This document shows, piece after piece, positions 8,578 through 17,825 of a stretch of 64,000 bases of DNA (the first letter of the stretch is position 1; each line of letters opens with the position of its first letter). A program made the position numbers and the translations under genes. The notes beneath the pieces are model-generated. The model was not told the DNA's origin and made no database searches. It was given only the letters and a program-made list of their open reading frames with translations. The stretch covers positions 310,001 to 374,000 of the forward strand of contig NZ_FZOQ01000002.1 in the NCBI RefSeq assembly GCF_900188175.1, written 5' to 3'. Source of the DNA: Pontibacter ummariensis. Lineage in GTDB: Bacteria; Bacteroidota; Bacteroidia; Cytophagales; Hymenobacteraceae.

Positions 8578-10044
8578 CTATACACCTAGCGACCACCCAC
8601 TTCTGTATTCCCGCTTCACAAACTGATTCACCTCGTCGAGATTGGTGATGCGCATGTTCTGGTTGTCCCAAAGCAACTTGATGTTGCGGCCTAGGTAATC
8701 GAAGCCATTCCCCTCGGCTCTGGCTTTTCGTACATCGTTGCCCCGGATGGCGAGGTTGGCCATGAGCAGGGCTTCTGTCAGCGGACCGGAGATCTCGAAA
8801 GGGGCACTCAGCTCTTTTTTGCCGTAACCTGCCAGGCAGCCCTCCACCCATTGGGCATAATGTCCCGCCGAGCTATTGGGCACGCGCGCCAGCTTCTGCT
8901 TTACCTGTACTTCTGCTGTGCGGGAAGTAGGTAACAAACGGGGGTTCTCGGCATAAGTACTGGCCATCATCTTGCCTTTCGTACCGACAAACAGGATACC
9001 GTTCCCCCCATCGCCAAACACTTCGTTTGGTCCCAGTTCTTCGGGGCGCTCCGGCTGTATGCCGCCATCCATCCAGTGCAGCTTTACTGGTCCCTTTGTT
9101 TTAGGGGTCTTGGGGAAGTTGAGGGTCACATGGCTGGAAGGCGGGCAGCTTTCCGGGAAATAACCACGTTTGAATTCATCCACGTACACGCTTCCTACGC
9201 TGGCCTGCACATCGGTGGCGTGCTGCAGCCCTAATACACTGAAGGGCGCCTCGATCAAATGGCAGCCCATGTCGCCGAGCGCTCCGGTGCCGTAGTCCCA
9301 CCAGCCGCGCCAGTTAAAAGGCACTAGCTTCTCTACATAATCTTTATAAGGGGCTGTGCCCAACCATAGGTCCCAGTCCAGTTCTTTGGGCACTTCCGCC
9401 TTGCCGGCCGGCCAGGATATGCCCTGTGGCCACACAGGACGGTCGGTCCAGCAATAAACGGTATGCACATCACCGATCACGCCGGCATCGTACCACTCCC
9501 GCAACTGTCGCACCCCGTCGCCGGAGGCCCCCTGGTTGCCCATCTGGGTGACCACCTTGTAGCGCTTGGCTGCCTCCGTTAGGGCACGGGCCTCGTAGAT
9601 GTCATGCGTGAGTGGCTTTTGTACATACACATGCTTGCCCAGCTGCATGGCAGCCATGGCCTGCACGGCATGGTTATGGTCTGGCGTGGAGATGGAAACA
9701 GCATCGATATGCTTTGCTTCCTTGTCCAGCATTTCCCGGTAGTCTTTGTAGTACTTCGCTTTCGGGAACTTTAGCCTGGAGTTGGCGGCCCTTCTGTCAT
9801 CTACATCGCATAGATAACCAATATCGGCCTTACCACTGTTGAAGAAACTCGCAATATCACTTTCGCCTTTGCCACCCACACCGATACCTGCGATCACTAG
9901 CCGGTCACTAGGAGCCAGGAAGCCGGGTCCTCCTAGCACGTGGCGTGGCACAATCATAAAACCGGCAGCGGCGAGTGCACCTGCTTTTAGAAAGTCTCTT
10001 CTGGATTTACCGGGTACGCTAGAGGACTTATCCTTTTCGGACAT
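8578..10044 (-). CDS. Gfo/Idh/MocA family oxidoreductase with Tat signal
   Basis: 488 residues. A clear Tat motif SRRDFLKAGALAAAGF starts near residue 14, so it is predicted to be folded with its cofactor and exported. The Rossmann domain LVIAGIGVGGKGESDIAS follows; the catalytic motif is HVYVQKPLTHD (QKP). The C-terminal domain has WDLWLGTAPYKDY, NWRGWWDYGTGALGDMGCH and SAGHYAQWVEGCLAG, typical of the large Tat-exported Bacteroidota/Planctomycete branch. Exported members keep NAD(H) tightly bound and can do redox-neutral chemistry at C3 of glycosides; whether this one does is inference. 50 bp downstream of the GMC gene. Confidence 0.93.
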   Translation of the reverse strand: MSEKDKSSSVPGKSRRDFLKAGALAAAGFMIVPRHVLGGPGFLAPSDRLVIAGIGVGGKGESDIASFFNSGKADIGYLCDVDDRRAANSRLKFPKAKYYKDYREMLDKEAKHIDAVSISTPDHNHAVQAMAAMQLGKHVYVQKPLTHDIYEARALTEAAKRYKVVTQMGNQGASGDGVRQLREWYDAGVIGDVHTVYCWTDRPVWPQGISWPAGKAEVPKELDWDLWLGTAPYKDYVEKLVPFNWRGWWDYGTGALGDMGCHLIEAPFSVLGLQHATDVQASVGSVYVDEFKRGYFPESCPPSSHVTLNFPKTPKTKGPVKLHWMDGGIQPERPEELGPNEVFGDGGNGILFVGTKGKMMASTYAENPRLLPTSRTAEVQVKQKLARVPNSSAGHYAQWVEGCLAGYGKKELSAPFEISGPLTEALLMANLAIRGNDVRKARAEGNGFDYLGRNIKLLWDNQNMRITNLDEVNQFVKREYRSGWSLGV

Positions 10045-10094
10045 AGGGTCTAATGTTAAAGTGTTATAGGAATACCAGCGTCTGCAAGCAGCGC

Positions 10095-11774
10095 CTAGAC
10101 GTTCATTTTCTTCAATTCACTTACAGCGTGATCTACGGCACGGGCCGTCAGGGCCATATAAGTCAGCGAAGGGTTCTGGCAAGCAGCCGAGGTCATACAG
10201 GCGCCATCCGTCACGTACACGTTTTTGGCATCCCATACCTGGTTGTGCTCATTCAGCACAGAGGATTTCGGGTCGCGACCCATACGCGCAGTGCCCATTT
10301 CGTGTATTCCCATCCCCAGCGGGCTGTCTGTTTCGTAGCCTCTTACATTCTTGAAGCCGGCTACTTCCAGCATCTCTACCGCATCGGCCTGCATGTCTTT
10401 GCGCATCTTCCACTCGTTGTCTTTCAGTTCGGCATCAATGGCCAGCACCGGAAGCCCCCACTTGTCTTTCTTATTTTTGTCCAGCGTTACCTTGTTCTCA
10501 TGGTATGGCAAGGTTTCCCCAAAGCCGGTGAGACCCATGTTCCACTGCCCTGGCTCGCAAAGGGCGTCTTTAAAGTCACCGCCGATGCTCATTTCCGCTA
10601 TCTCACGGCTCCAGTTTTCGCGGCTGGCACGGCCCTGGTAGCCAAAGCCGCGTATGTAATCCCGCTTCTCCCCGTTCATGTTGCGGAAACGCGGGATATA
10701 GATCCCATTCGGGCGACGGCCGTAGTAGTACTTGTCTTCGTACCCTTCCATGATGCCCGTAGCCCCTACCCGAAGGTGGTGGTCCATCAGGTTGTGTCCC
10801 AGTTGTCCGCTGCTGCTACCCAATCCGCCTTCCCATACATCAGTGGCCGAGTTCATCAGAACCCAGGTTGTGTTGAGTGTTGAGGCGTTCAGGAACACTA
10901 CTTTGGCAAAGTATTCATAGGTTTGGTTTGTCTCCGCGTCGAGCACCTCTACCCCTTTTGCCTTTTTGGTGTCCTTGTCATAGATAACTTTCGTGACAAT
11001 AGAGAAAGGGCGAACGGTTAAGTTACCTGTGGCCATGGCAGCAGGAAGCGTAGCTGATTGCGTGCTGAAATAACCTCCGAAAGGACAGCCTAACCAGCAT
11101 TTGTTGCGGTACTGGCAGTTCACCCGGTCATGGTGTGGCGTAGTAAGGTTCGCCACGCGACCAATGATCATATGACGGTTTCCGGCATAGTGTTTCTTCA
11201 GACGGGCTGCCACGTCTTTTTCTACAATGTTCAGGTCCATTGGCGGCAGAAACTCCCCGTCCGGCAGGTGCGGGATACCCTCCTTCGAGCCGCTGATGCC
11301 GGCAAATTTCTCGACGTGACTGTACCAGGGAGCCAGGTCCTTGTAGCGGATCGGCCAGTCTACCGCAATGCCTTCTTTCGCGTTTGCCTCAAAATCTAAA
11401 TCGCTGAGGCGATAGCTTTGGCGCCCCCACATGAGGGAACGCCCACCCACGTGATAGCCCCGGTACCAGTCGAAGCGTTTTATTTCTGTATAAGGGCTTT
11501 CCTTTTCGTTTACCCAGTAGTCCAGGTTGGTCTCGTTCAGCGCGTAATCACGTTTTAAAACGGGATAGTCTTCGATCATCTGCTGCGTGCGGCCCCCTCG
11601 GTGCGGGAACTCCCAGGGATGTTTATTCGCATTCACGTAGTCCTTCACGTGCTCAATATTCCGCCCGCGCTCCAACATGATGGTCTTTAACCCTTTTTGA
11701 GTAAGTTCTTTGGCAGCCCAGCCACCCGATATTCCGGAACCTACGACAATTGCATCATAAACATTTTCGGCCAT
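10095..11774 (-). CDS. GMC-family flavoprotein oxidoreductase, probable glycoside 3-dehydrogenase large subunit
   Basis: 559 residues. FAD site YDAIVVGSGISGGWAAKE at 6-23 (GxGxxG), LMWGRQSYRLSD in the flavin-binding region, the Cys-rich segment CQYRNKCWLGCPFGG near 230, and a GMC_oxred_C domain with GIHEMGTARMG (active-site His) and DGACMTSAACQNPSLT (Asn). No signal peptide; export with the Tat small subunit at 7944 is likely. The Cys cluster is also seen in gluconate/fructose/glycoside dehydrogenase large subunits and may hold an Fe-S cluster. First gene of the seven-gene leftward operon (gaps 50, 70, 103, 8, 16 and 4 bp). Electrons should pass to the cytochrome at 5156. Confidence 0.93.
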   Translation of the reverse strand: MAENVYDAIVVGSGISGGWAAKELTQKGLKTIMLERGRNIEHVKDYVNANKHPWEFPHRGGRTQQMIEDYPVLKRDYALNETNLDYWVNEKESPYTEIKRFDWYRGYHVGGRSLMWGRQSYRLSDLDFEANAKEGIAVDWPIRYKDLAPWYSHVEKFAGISGSKEGIPHLPDGEFLPPMDLNIVEKDVAARLKKHYAGNRHMIIGRVANLTTPHHDRVNCQYRNKCWLGCPFGGYFSTQSATLPAAMATGNLTVRPFSIVTKVIYDKDTKKAKGVEVLDAETNQTYEYFAKVVFLNASTLNTTWVLMNSATDVWEGGLGSSSGQLGHNLMDHHLRVGATGIMEGYEDKYYYGRRPNGIYIPRFRNMNGEKRDYIRGFGYQGRASRENWSREIAEMSIGGDFKDALCEPGQWNMGLTGFGETLPYHENKVTLDKNKKDKWGLPVLAIDAELKDNEWKMRKDMQADAVEMLEVAGFKNVRGYETDSPLGMGIHEMGTARMGRDPKSSVLNEHNQVWDAKNVYVTDGACMTSAACQNPSLTYMALTARAVDHAVSELKKMNV

Positions 11775-12465
11775 AAAAGAGATGGTATAATTTAAAACAG
11801 TACAATATTTTCTTTAAGCAATTTCAATACTCGTCTATAAGAGCGAAGCGCCCGGCAGTGCAGCAGCAATCAGGCACAGTTCAACCATTACAAGGCGCAC
11901 CAAAAGCGCTGTAAGGTGTTTCTTTACTGATTCAGATGGAGCTGTCCTCCTTGATAAGCTAAGCGAAAAAGGTATGAGCGACCCGGCTACAGGCATGAAA
12001 AAGAGCAGCTTTTGCTACCCCTGATTTCTTAAAAAGCCTCATACTTTAATTCAATTAAAATGGTTGCATAAACGTGAGCGCCCACTCAATTAACAACCAA
12101 GATAGGCACTCGTTCCAAAAATGTCAAACATTTTTTTATTCTGTTGTGTAAACATCAATGTAGGTGGATTTTAAATTTGGTTTAAATTCCTGTACAAATC
12201 CCCAAAATGCTTCGCCGTCCTCTATCCTGTGTTTATTTCCTAAACAGAGACAGCGAAACCCGAAGGCCTGCTCCTCTCCTTTCGTAGAAGCTGGCGGCTT
12301 ACTTGTTTCCCAGGCAGTTTCGATCCTCGGTGGTTATTGCTGCGGAAGCTGTTTCTGGGATCCTACAGAAGACCTTTCCCCTTACCGCCACCTGCACTTA
12401 GGTTTATTCCCGGCTTCGCTTTATCTTACAGTTTAAACGCTAACCTTAATCCCAAATAAAAAAAC
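11775..12465. other. Intergenic region between the divergent GMC operon and metalloprotease
   Basis: About 690 bp with no convincing gene. A 90-codon rightward reading frame at 12164-12436 has no recognisable domain, signal or start context and is not called. The promoters of both divergent units must lie here. Confidence 0.6.
12172..12179 (+). promoter_or_regulatory. Candidate -7 element (TAAATTTG)
   Basis: Exact match to the Bacteroidota TAnnTTTG element, but the nearest TTG upstream (12144-12146) is 25 bp away, longer than usual, and the predicted start would leave a leader of about 280 nt before the metalloprotease. Weak. Confidence 0.25.
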
Positions 12466-14913
12466 ATGACAACACCCTTCCCTAAAAGGTGGTGGCTGCT
12501 TTTGCTGATTCCCTTGCTTTCGGCAAGCGCGGCTATCGCCCAGAAGCTTCCCTCTATTGCTTCCAAAACGGCAGGCATGAAAAAGTACCCCGGCTACTTC
12601 ACCTATTATTATGATGACGAGACAGGTAAAGTCTGGCTGGAGATAGACAAACTGAATCAGGAATTCCTGTATGTGAACTCTTTGTCGGCAGGACTGGGCT
12701 CCAATGACATCGGGCTGGATCGCGGACAGCTAGGTGGGGAACGCATCGCGTACTTCAGCAAGCAGGGGCCGAAAGTGATGCTGGTACAACCCAACCTCGC
12801 CTACCGCGCCACGACGGACAACCCAAATGAAAAACGCGCGGTAGAGGAGTCCTTTGCCCAGTCTATCCTGTGGGGCTTTAAAGCCGAAGCCGCAGACGGG
12901 AACAAGGTGCTGGTTGATGCCACAGACTTCCTGCTCCGCGATGCCCATGACGTGATTGGCAACATTAAGCGCACCAGGCAAGGCAATTACAGGCTCGATG
13001 CCAGCCGCTCTGCGCTCTACCTCCCCCGCACGAAGAACTTTCCGAAGAACTCTGAGTTCGAGGCCACCCTTACCTTTACAGGGGGCGAAGATGCGGGACG
13101 TTTTGTACGCGAAGTGGCCCCGGATGTGCAGGCCCTGACGCTGCGCCAACACCACTCTTTTATACAGCTGCCCGATAATAATTATAAGCCTCGTGTAGCT
13201 GACCCCCGTGCCGGCTATTTTGGTATCTCCTACCTCGACTATGCCACCCCTGTTGGCGAGAACATTGAAAAGCATTTCATTGCGAGGCACCGGCTACAAA
13301 AGAAAGACCCTTCTGCCAAAGTATCTGAGGCCGTGAAGCCGATCGTTTATTATGTAGACAACGGAGCGCCGGAACCGATCCGTACTGCCCTGGTGGAAGG
13401 GGCCCGCTGGTGGAACCAGGCCTTTGAGGCGGCTGGCTACAAAGATGCTTTCCGGGTAGAAGTGCTGCCCGACTCGGCAGACCCCATGGACGTGCGCTAC
13501 AATATAATTCAATGGGTGCACCGCAGCACGCGTGGCTGGTCTTACGGTGCCTCTGTTCAGGACCCGCGCACTGGCGAGATCATCAAAGGGCACGTATCAC
13601 TGGGCTCTCTGCGCGTGCGCCAGGACTACCTGATTGCGGAAGGATTACTGGCCCCTTACGAAGAAGGAAAGCCGGTAAGCAAAGCGATGATGGACATGGC
13701 CCTGGCCCGTATTCGCCAACTGTCTGCCCACGAGACAGGTCACACCCTGGGCATCATGCACAACTATGCCGCCAATAACAATGCCTCTGTGATGGACTAC
13801 CCACACCCACAGGTAAGCCTGGACCGCGCAGGCAAGATCGATATCAGCCATGCCTATGACACAGGTATTGGGGATTGGGACAAAGTGGCCGTCACCTACG
13901 GCTACCAGGACTTCCCGAAAGGAGTAAACGAGAAAAAGGAATTGGATGAGATCCTGGCCAAAGGCAGAAAAGACGGACTGTTGTTTATATCTGACCGCGA
14001 TGCCCGTGCGCCGGGTGGTGCCCACCCGGTCGCCCACCTGTGGGATAATGGTGCTAGCGCAGCCGAGGAATTACTGAATGTGCTGCGCGTACGGGAAAAG
14101 GCCCTGCAAAATTTCTCCGAAAAGAACATTAAACCCGGTGCTGCCATGAGTACGCTGGAGGATGTACTGGTACCTGTTTACAATTACCACCGCTACCAGA
14201 CAGAGGCAGCAGCCAAACTCATCGGTGGCGTTAACTATACGTATGCCGTGCGGGGCGACGGGCAACTGGTAACGGAGGTACTGGACCAGCGTGAGCAACA
14301 GAAAGCACTGGATGCCTTGCTCAAGACCATCTCCCCGGAAACACTGACCCTACCGGAGCACATCATCTCGCTGATCCCGCCACGTGCCCCTGGCCTGCGC
14401 AGCAGCCGCGAACTGTTCGAAAAGCGTACCGGCCTTACTTTCGACCCATTGGCGGCTGCCGAGGCCTCAGCTGATTTCTCGGTATCCTTTCTCCTGCACC
14501 CTGAGCGTGCCTCCCGGTTAGTAGAACTGGGCGCCCGCGGCAACAGCCTAAGCCTGCTGGATGTGACCAAACAGTTGGTAGACAACACCTGGAAGAGCCC
14601 GCGCCGGAAAGGCTTACAAGAACAGGTACAGTTACAGACCGAACAGGTAGTTCTTACACACCTGTTGGCACTTGCTAACAACGAAAATGCATCGTACGGC
14701 GCCCGTGCCGTGGCCACTGCCGCTCTACAGGACCTGAAGGGCTATATCGAAAGCAGGCAGCGCAGCTACAAGCAGGATGCCTACCAGGCCCACCTGACCT
14801 TCGCCCTGGACCGCCTTACCCGGCCCGGGTCTGAGGAAGTAAAACCAAGCCGTGCCCTCGACCTTCCTCCTGGCTCCCCGATCGGTAGCGGCGAGGCCTT
14901 AGGATGCGAGTAG
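12466..14913 (+). CDS. Secreted zinc-dependent metalloprotease (DUF5117/DUF5118 type)
   Basis: 815 residues with a Sec signal peptide (PKRWWLLLLIPLLSASAAIAQ). A DUF5118-like segment (KKYPGYFTYYYDDETGKVW) and a DUF5117-like propeller/scaffold (residues about 90-290) precede the catalytic domain. The zinc motif HETGHTLGIMHN is at 422-433 (ligands His422, His426, His432; catalytic Glu423), followed by SVMDYPHPQ, a metzincin-like Met turn. The C-terminal half is helical and unassigned. Large Bacteroidota proteins of this group act on unknown extracellular proteins. Single-gene unit ending in a hairpin at 14928. Family certain, substrate unknown. Confidence 0.93.
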   Translation: MTTPFPKRWWLLLLIPLLSASAAIAQKLPSIASKTAGMKKYPGYFTYYYDDETGKVWLEIDKLNQEFLYVNSLSAGLGSNDIGLDRGQLGGERIAYFSKQGPKVMLVQPNLAYRATTDNPNEKRAVEESFAQSILWGFKAEAADGNKVLVDATDFLLRDAHDVIGNIKRTRQGNYRLDASRSALYLPRTKNFPKNSEFEATLTFTGGEDAGRFVREVAPDVQALTLRQHHSFIQLPDNNYKPRVADPRAGYFGISYLDYATPVGENIEKHFIARHRLQKKDPSAKVSEAVKPIVYYVDNGAPEPIRTALVEGARWWNQAFEAAGYKDAFRVEVLPDSADPMDVRYNIIQWVHRSTRGWSYGASVQDPRTGEIIKGHVSLGSLRVRQDYLIAEGLLAPYEEGKPVSKAMMDMALARIRQLSAHETGHTLGIMHNYAANNNASVMDYPHPQVSLDRAGKIDISHAYDTGIGDWDKVAVTYGYQDFPKGVNEKKELDEILAKGRKDGLLFISDRDARAPGGAHPVAHLWDNGASAAEELLNVLRVREKALQNFSEKNIKPGAAMSTLEDVLVPVYNYHRYQTEAAAKLIGGVNYTYAVRGDGQLVTEVLDQREQQKALDALLKTISPETLTLPEHIISLIPPRAPGLRSSRELFEKRTGLTFDPLAAAEASADFSVSFLLHPERASRLVELGARGNSLSLLDVTKQLVDNTWKSPRRKGLQEQVQLQTEQVVLTHLLALANNENASYGARAVATAALQDLKGYIESRQRSYKQDAYQAHLTFALDRLTRPGSEEVKPSRALDLPPGSPIGSGEALGCE

Positions 14914-14927
14914 TACCGAGCCTCCTA

Positions 14928-14974
14928 AAAAAGAATGCCCCTGCTAGATCAGTTCCGGCAGAGGTATTCTTTTT
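14928..14974 (+). terminator. Intrinsic terminator after the metalloprotease
   Basis: Arms 14928-14944 and 14958-14974 pair over 17 bp with two G-U wobbles, ending in TTTTT on the + strand. Confidence 0.8.
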
Positions 14975-15732
14975 CACAGAAGGGTCTCAAAGAGCAGGAT
15001 AAGGTCCCAATTACTAATAACCGATCCTAGTCATAGACACCGGCACTAAGTGCTCTTGCAGCAGCAAACGGCAGTTTTACGAGGTACCTGAAGAAGACTC
15101 GCAGAGCCGTGCTGTCAAGACCATGAGCTATACTCATTCATCGATAATTTCTGCTTGATGGCCTTGATAGTCCTGCCGTCTGTAGAAAGGAATTTTAAAA
15201 ACCAACTCGACCTCTTAGCTTTATGAGGCTAAGACACAATCTAGTGCTTGTTTAAGGTGAGATGTAAGTAAGACACATACAGTTTTAGCTGTGAAGCCTC
15301 GCTCCTTCGGGCGGGGCTTCTGTTGCTTAAACCCTAGGGCATCCCGCTTCTGCCCCGGCGCATGCCCATTTTAGGTGACACGCATAGGTGCTGTCTCCAC
15401 GCCTCAGTGCCAGTTACTTTTAGTGCTCCAAAAGCACATCTATTACTGAAGGAGCAACGTATAGGTATTTTATATATATAAATTAAACCTCTCAGCCTTT
15501 TCTTCTTGAGCTACTTGATACTTTTCTGCCTACTGCTTTTCGCCGGTGCCGTGAACCTGTTGGAAGACACGCCCGAGCAGCTACCGGAGAACCGGACAAG
15601 CGAGTAGCAGCTTTTCCGTTAGCTGAGGCAGTGTTTCCTCTGCTATCCCTTCCTACGATTATCTTATTTAAAGAGAACAATTCGGCCGAATTAGCGTGAT
15701 AGAGATAGTGCCAAGCTTTAACAGGATAGGAA
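14975..15732. other. Gene-poor 760-bp stretch
   Basis: No domain-bearing reading frame. It contains a GC-rich hairpin at 15293-15320 (GAAGCC arms around TTCG) without a T tract, an AT-rich run at 15467-15483, and a possible 33-codon membrane peptide (15506-15607). Confidence 0.5.
15506..15607 (+). CDS. Possible 33-residue single-helix peptide (doubtful)
   Basis: TTG-initiated frame: about 16 hydrophobic residues (YLILFCLLLFAGAV) then an acidic tail (LEDTPEQLPENRTSE) and a TAG stop. The hydrophobic-then-acidic pattern is protein-like, but there is no ATG, no Shine-Dalgarno and no homologue recognised. The in-frame stop upstream is at 15479. Confidence 0.2.
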   Translation: MSYLILFCLLLFAGAVNLLEDTPEQLPENRTSE

Positions 15733-16365
15733 ATGGAACATACCGGAGAAGAAGTCAGAATAGCGGTTTTCGACCTGAACGGTACTTTTTATAACAAGCA
15801 CTCGAAAGACGAGTTCTTTAAATTTATCTGTGCGAAAGAGCCCAGCAAGGCCCCGTACTTCTTTCAGATGGCTTATTACGAGATCCTGAAGAAGTTGCAC
15901 CAGATTAGCAAAACAGAGTTTAAAGAGAACTTCTTTAATTACTTAGACCACCTTTCACCCGGACAAGTGCATGCCTATGCAGAAGAGTTTTGGGCACAGG
16001 AATACCCTGCCAATTTCAACCAAGCATTGCAAAACCGCTTTGCCGAACTAAAAAAAGACAGCGTTCAGGTTTACTGTGCTACAGGAGCGCTAGAACTGTA
16101 TGTCAGTCCTTTATTTAGGCTATACCCTGTTGATGGCCTTGTCGGAACAAGGGTCAAGTATGAAAACGAAACCTATAAAGTGATTGGCAAAGCCTGTAAG
16201 GACGAAGAAAAGATACTCCGGTTGGACGCACTATTTCACGGGAAGCCATACAGGATTGTAGAAGCTTACTCCGATAGCAAGGAGGTTATACTTAACGAAG
16301 CAGAGAAAGCCTACCTCGTAGAGGACAAGGAGCTGGTGCCATACAAAGAGCAGTTAGAGGCTTAG
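15733..16365 (+). CDS. HAD-superfamily protein with altered motif I
   Basis: 210 residues resembling HAD-IB phosphatases (phosphoserine phosphatase-like). Motif I reads VFDLNGTF: nucleophile Asp14 is kept but the general acid/base position is Asn16 instead of Asp. Motif II is in VYCATGALE, the Lys of motif III probably in KACKDEEKIL, and motif IV reads AYSDSKEVIL, lacking the second Asp of the usual GDxxxD. A helical cap (residues 25-90) is present. The changes suggest a weak or lost phosphatase, or a phosphate-binding role. Stands alone, 283 bp before the universal stress protein. Fold likely, function uncertain. Confidence 0.75.
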   Translation: MEHTGEEVRIAVFDLNGTFYNKHSKDEFFKFICAKEPSKAPYFFQMAYYEILKKLHQISKTEFKENFFNYLDHLSPGQVHAYAEEFWAQEYPANFNQALQNRFAELKKDSVQVYCATGALELYVSPLFRLYPVDGLVGTRVKYENETYKVIGKACKDEEKILRLDALFHGKPYRIVEAYSDSKEVILNEAEKAYLVEDKELVPYKEQLEA

Positions 16366-16648
16366 CCCGATCGTCTACCAATCCACAAACGCCCCCCCTG
16401 CACGGAACGCCTCCACAAAAGGATGCTCTTGCCCCTCCCCCCAATCGTCACGATCCAAACTCCTCTCAGAGGCTACAAAGACACCGGGAATTGGCTGCAT
16501 GTAACCACTATGCATAAGAAAGTTAACAAAGATCACTTTTCCTGCTGACACAGCGCATCCCTTTTGGCTGTGCTGCAACTTAATTTTATAATGTAGTCCG
16601 GTTTCAATAACTAAGGCCGGGCACATGTACAACAAAACTCGCGCAGCC

Positions 16649-17569
16649 ATGAAAGCCATTTTAGTACCTGTTGATTATTCAGATAACGCTCGGAACGCCT
16701 TTTCTTATGGGCTAGAGATAGCCAAGGTTACAGGTGCCGAAGTAATCTTGCTACATGCCTTCTTCCCCATCATGTCTCCTCCTGCTTCTTACGATGCAGC
16801 AGACGTCGTACTGGCAATGGAAACAGGCAAACTAAAAGAACTGCAACACTTTGCTGACATAAGCATGAAGGCTCTTTCTGCCACTGCCGAGGATTGCCCA
16901 GGCCGTGCAGCTAAGCCCTATGGGAGCATTAAAGTTAGCTGTGTTACGAAAATGGGAGGCTCATTCGATCAGATCATGGAAGCTATCGAAGCTTACCACG
17001 TGGACTTGGTTGTAATGGGCATGCAGGGCGGAAACGCAATCAGTCAGGCTATATTGGGTAGCACTACCATTTCCGTTATGCAGGAGAGTCCTGTTCCGGT
17101 TTTAGCGGTGCCAAAGGGCATTCAATACAAGGGCTTCCGGTCTGTGGCTTTTGCGACCAACCTCAGCAAGCTTCCTGAAAACGCTGACCTACACATGCTG
17201 CGGGACTTTATTAAGGTCCTTAAAGCAAAACTACAGGTGTTGCACCTCTACCAGACAGACAGCCAATTCAGGATGTTTGATGCACGGGATGCCCTGGCCA
17301 CCCTCCAAAGAAACTTTCAGGATGTTGACTACGACTTTTCTTTCGACTTCCGCAAGGATGTGGCTGCAGGGATACAGGACTTTATTCAGGAAGAGCAGGT
17401 CGACCTGTTAGTTCTGATTCCACAAAAGCACAATGTAATTGAAAGGTTGCTGGATCAGAGCATAACAGGCAAGATAACGGCTCATCCACTAGTGCCCCTG
17501 TTGGCGCTACCGTCTTACCTTTTAGAGGACAATGAAAGCATTGACGAAGCGGTGACAGCCGCTGAGTAG
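16649..17569 (+). CDS. Tandem universal stress protein (UspA family)
   Basis: About 306 residues, two Usp domains. The ATG at 16649 (MKAILVPVDYSDNARNA) is preferred over one 24 bp upstream because Usp domains begin at this strand. Domain 1 has the ATP-binding pattern GMQGG...LGSTT near 125-140; domain 2 (FRSVAFATNLSKL onward, about 175-290) lacks a clear GxGxxG loop (IPQKHNVIERLLDQS), so it is probably non-binding. Expected to be a cytoplasmic stress protein with one nucleotide site. A poor hairpin with T tract lies at 17602-17659. Neighbours (HAD, PQQ dehydrogenase, Hsp20) do not define its role. Confidence 0.92.
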   Translation: MKAILVPVDYSDNARNAFSYGLEIAKVTGAEVILLHAFFPIMSPPASYDAADVVLAMETGKLKELQHFADISMKALSATAEDCPGRAAKPYGSIKVSCVTKMGGSFDQIMEAIEAYHVDLVVMGMQGGNAISQAILGSTTISVMQESPVPVLAVPKGIQYKGFRSVAFATNLSKLPENADLHMLRDFIKVLKAKLQVLHLYQTDSQFRMFDARDALATLQRNFQDVDYDFSFDFRKDVAAGIQDFIQEEQVDLLVLIPQKHNVIERLLDQSITGKITAHPLVPLLALPSYLLEDNESIDEAVTAAE

Positions 17570-17825
17570 CCAGCAGCGAGGCATTCTTTCTTATAAAATA
17601 GAACAGTAGTTCAAGAATCCGTGCACCCAGTAGGGCCGTTTTTCTGGGCTACTGTTTTTGTTATTCAAGTCCCGTTCTTTCCAAAGTCTGTAGAAGGACT
17701 CCTGTTAATAAATCCGCAAACTCTTTCCTCTTTTTAGTATCTTGGTCTAGAATACCCTCATACTTAATTGGTCAGCACAGAAGGTAATTCCTTTTTTCGG
17801 GAAGCAGCTTCTTTAACAGCACAAC

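Noticed and set aside
12164..12436. 90-codon rightward frame in the GMC/metalloprotease gap
   Set aside because: Cys/Pro/Ser-rich without helix or signal; no homologue recognised.
15293..15320. GC-rich hairpin that looks like a terminator
   Set aside because: No T tract on either strand and more than 300 bp from any gene end; kept only as part of the region description.
16561..16588. Promoter for the universal stress protein
   Set aside because: TTTG and TAATTTTA are separated by only 14 bp, too short.
16375..16659. 94-codon leftward frame
   Set aside because: Overlaps the start of the universal stress protein and has no domain or context.
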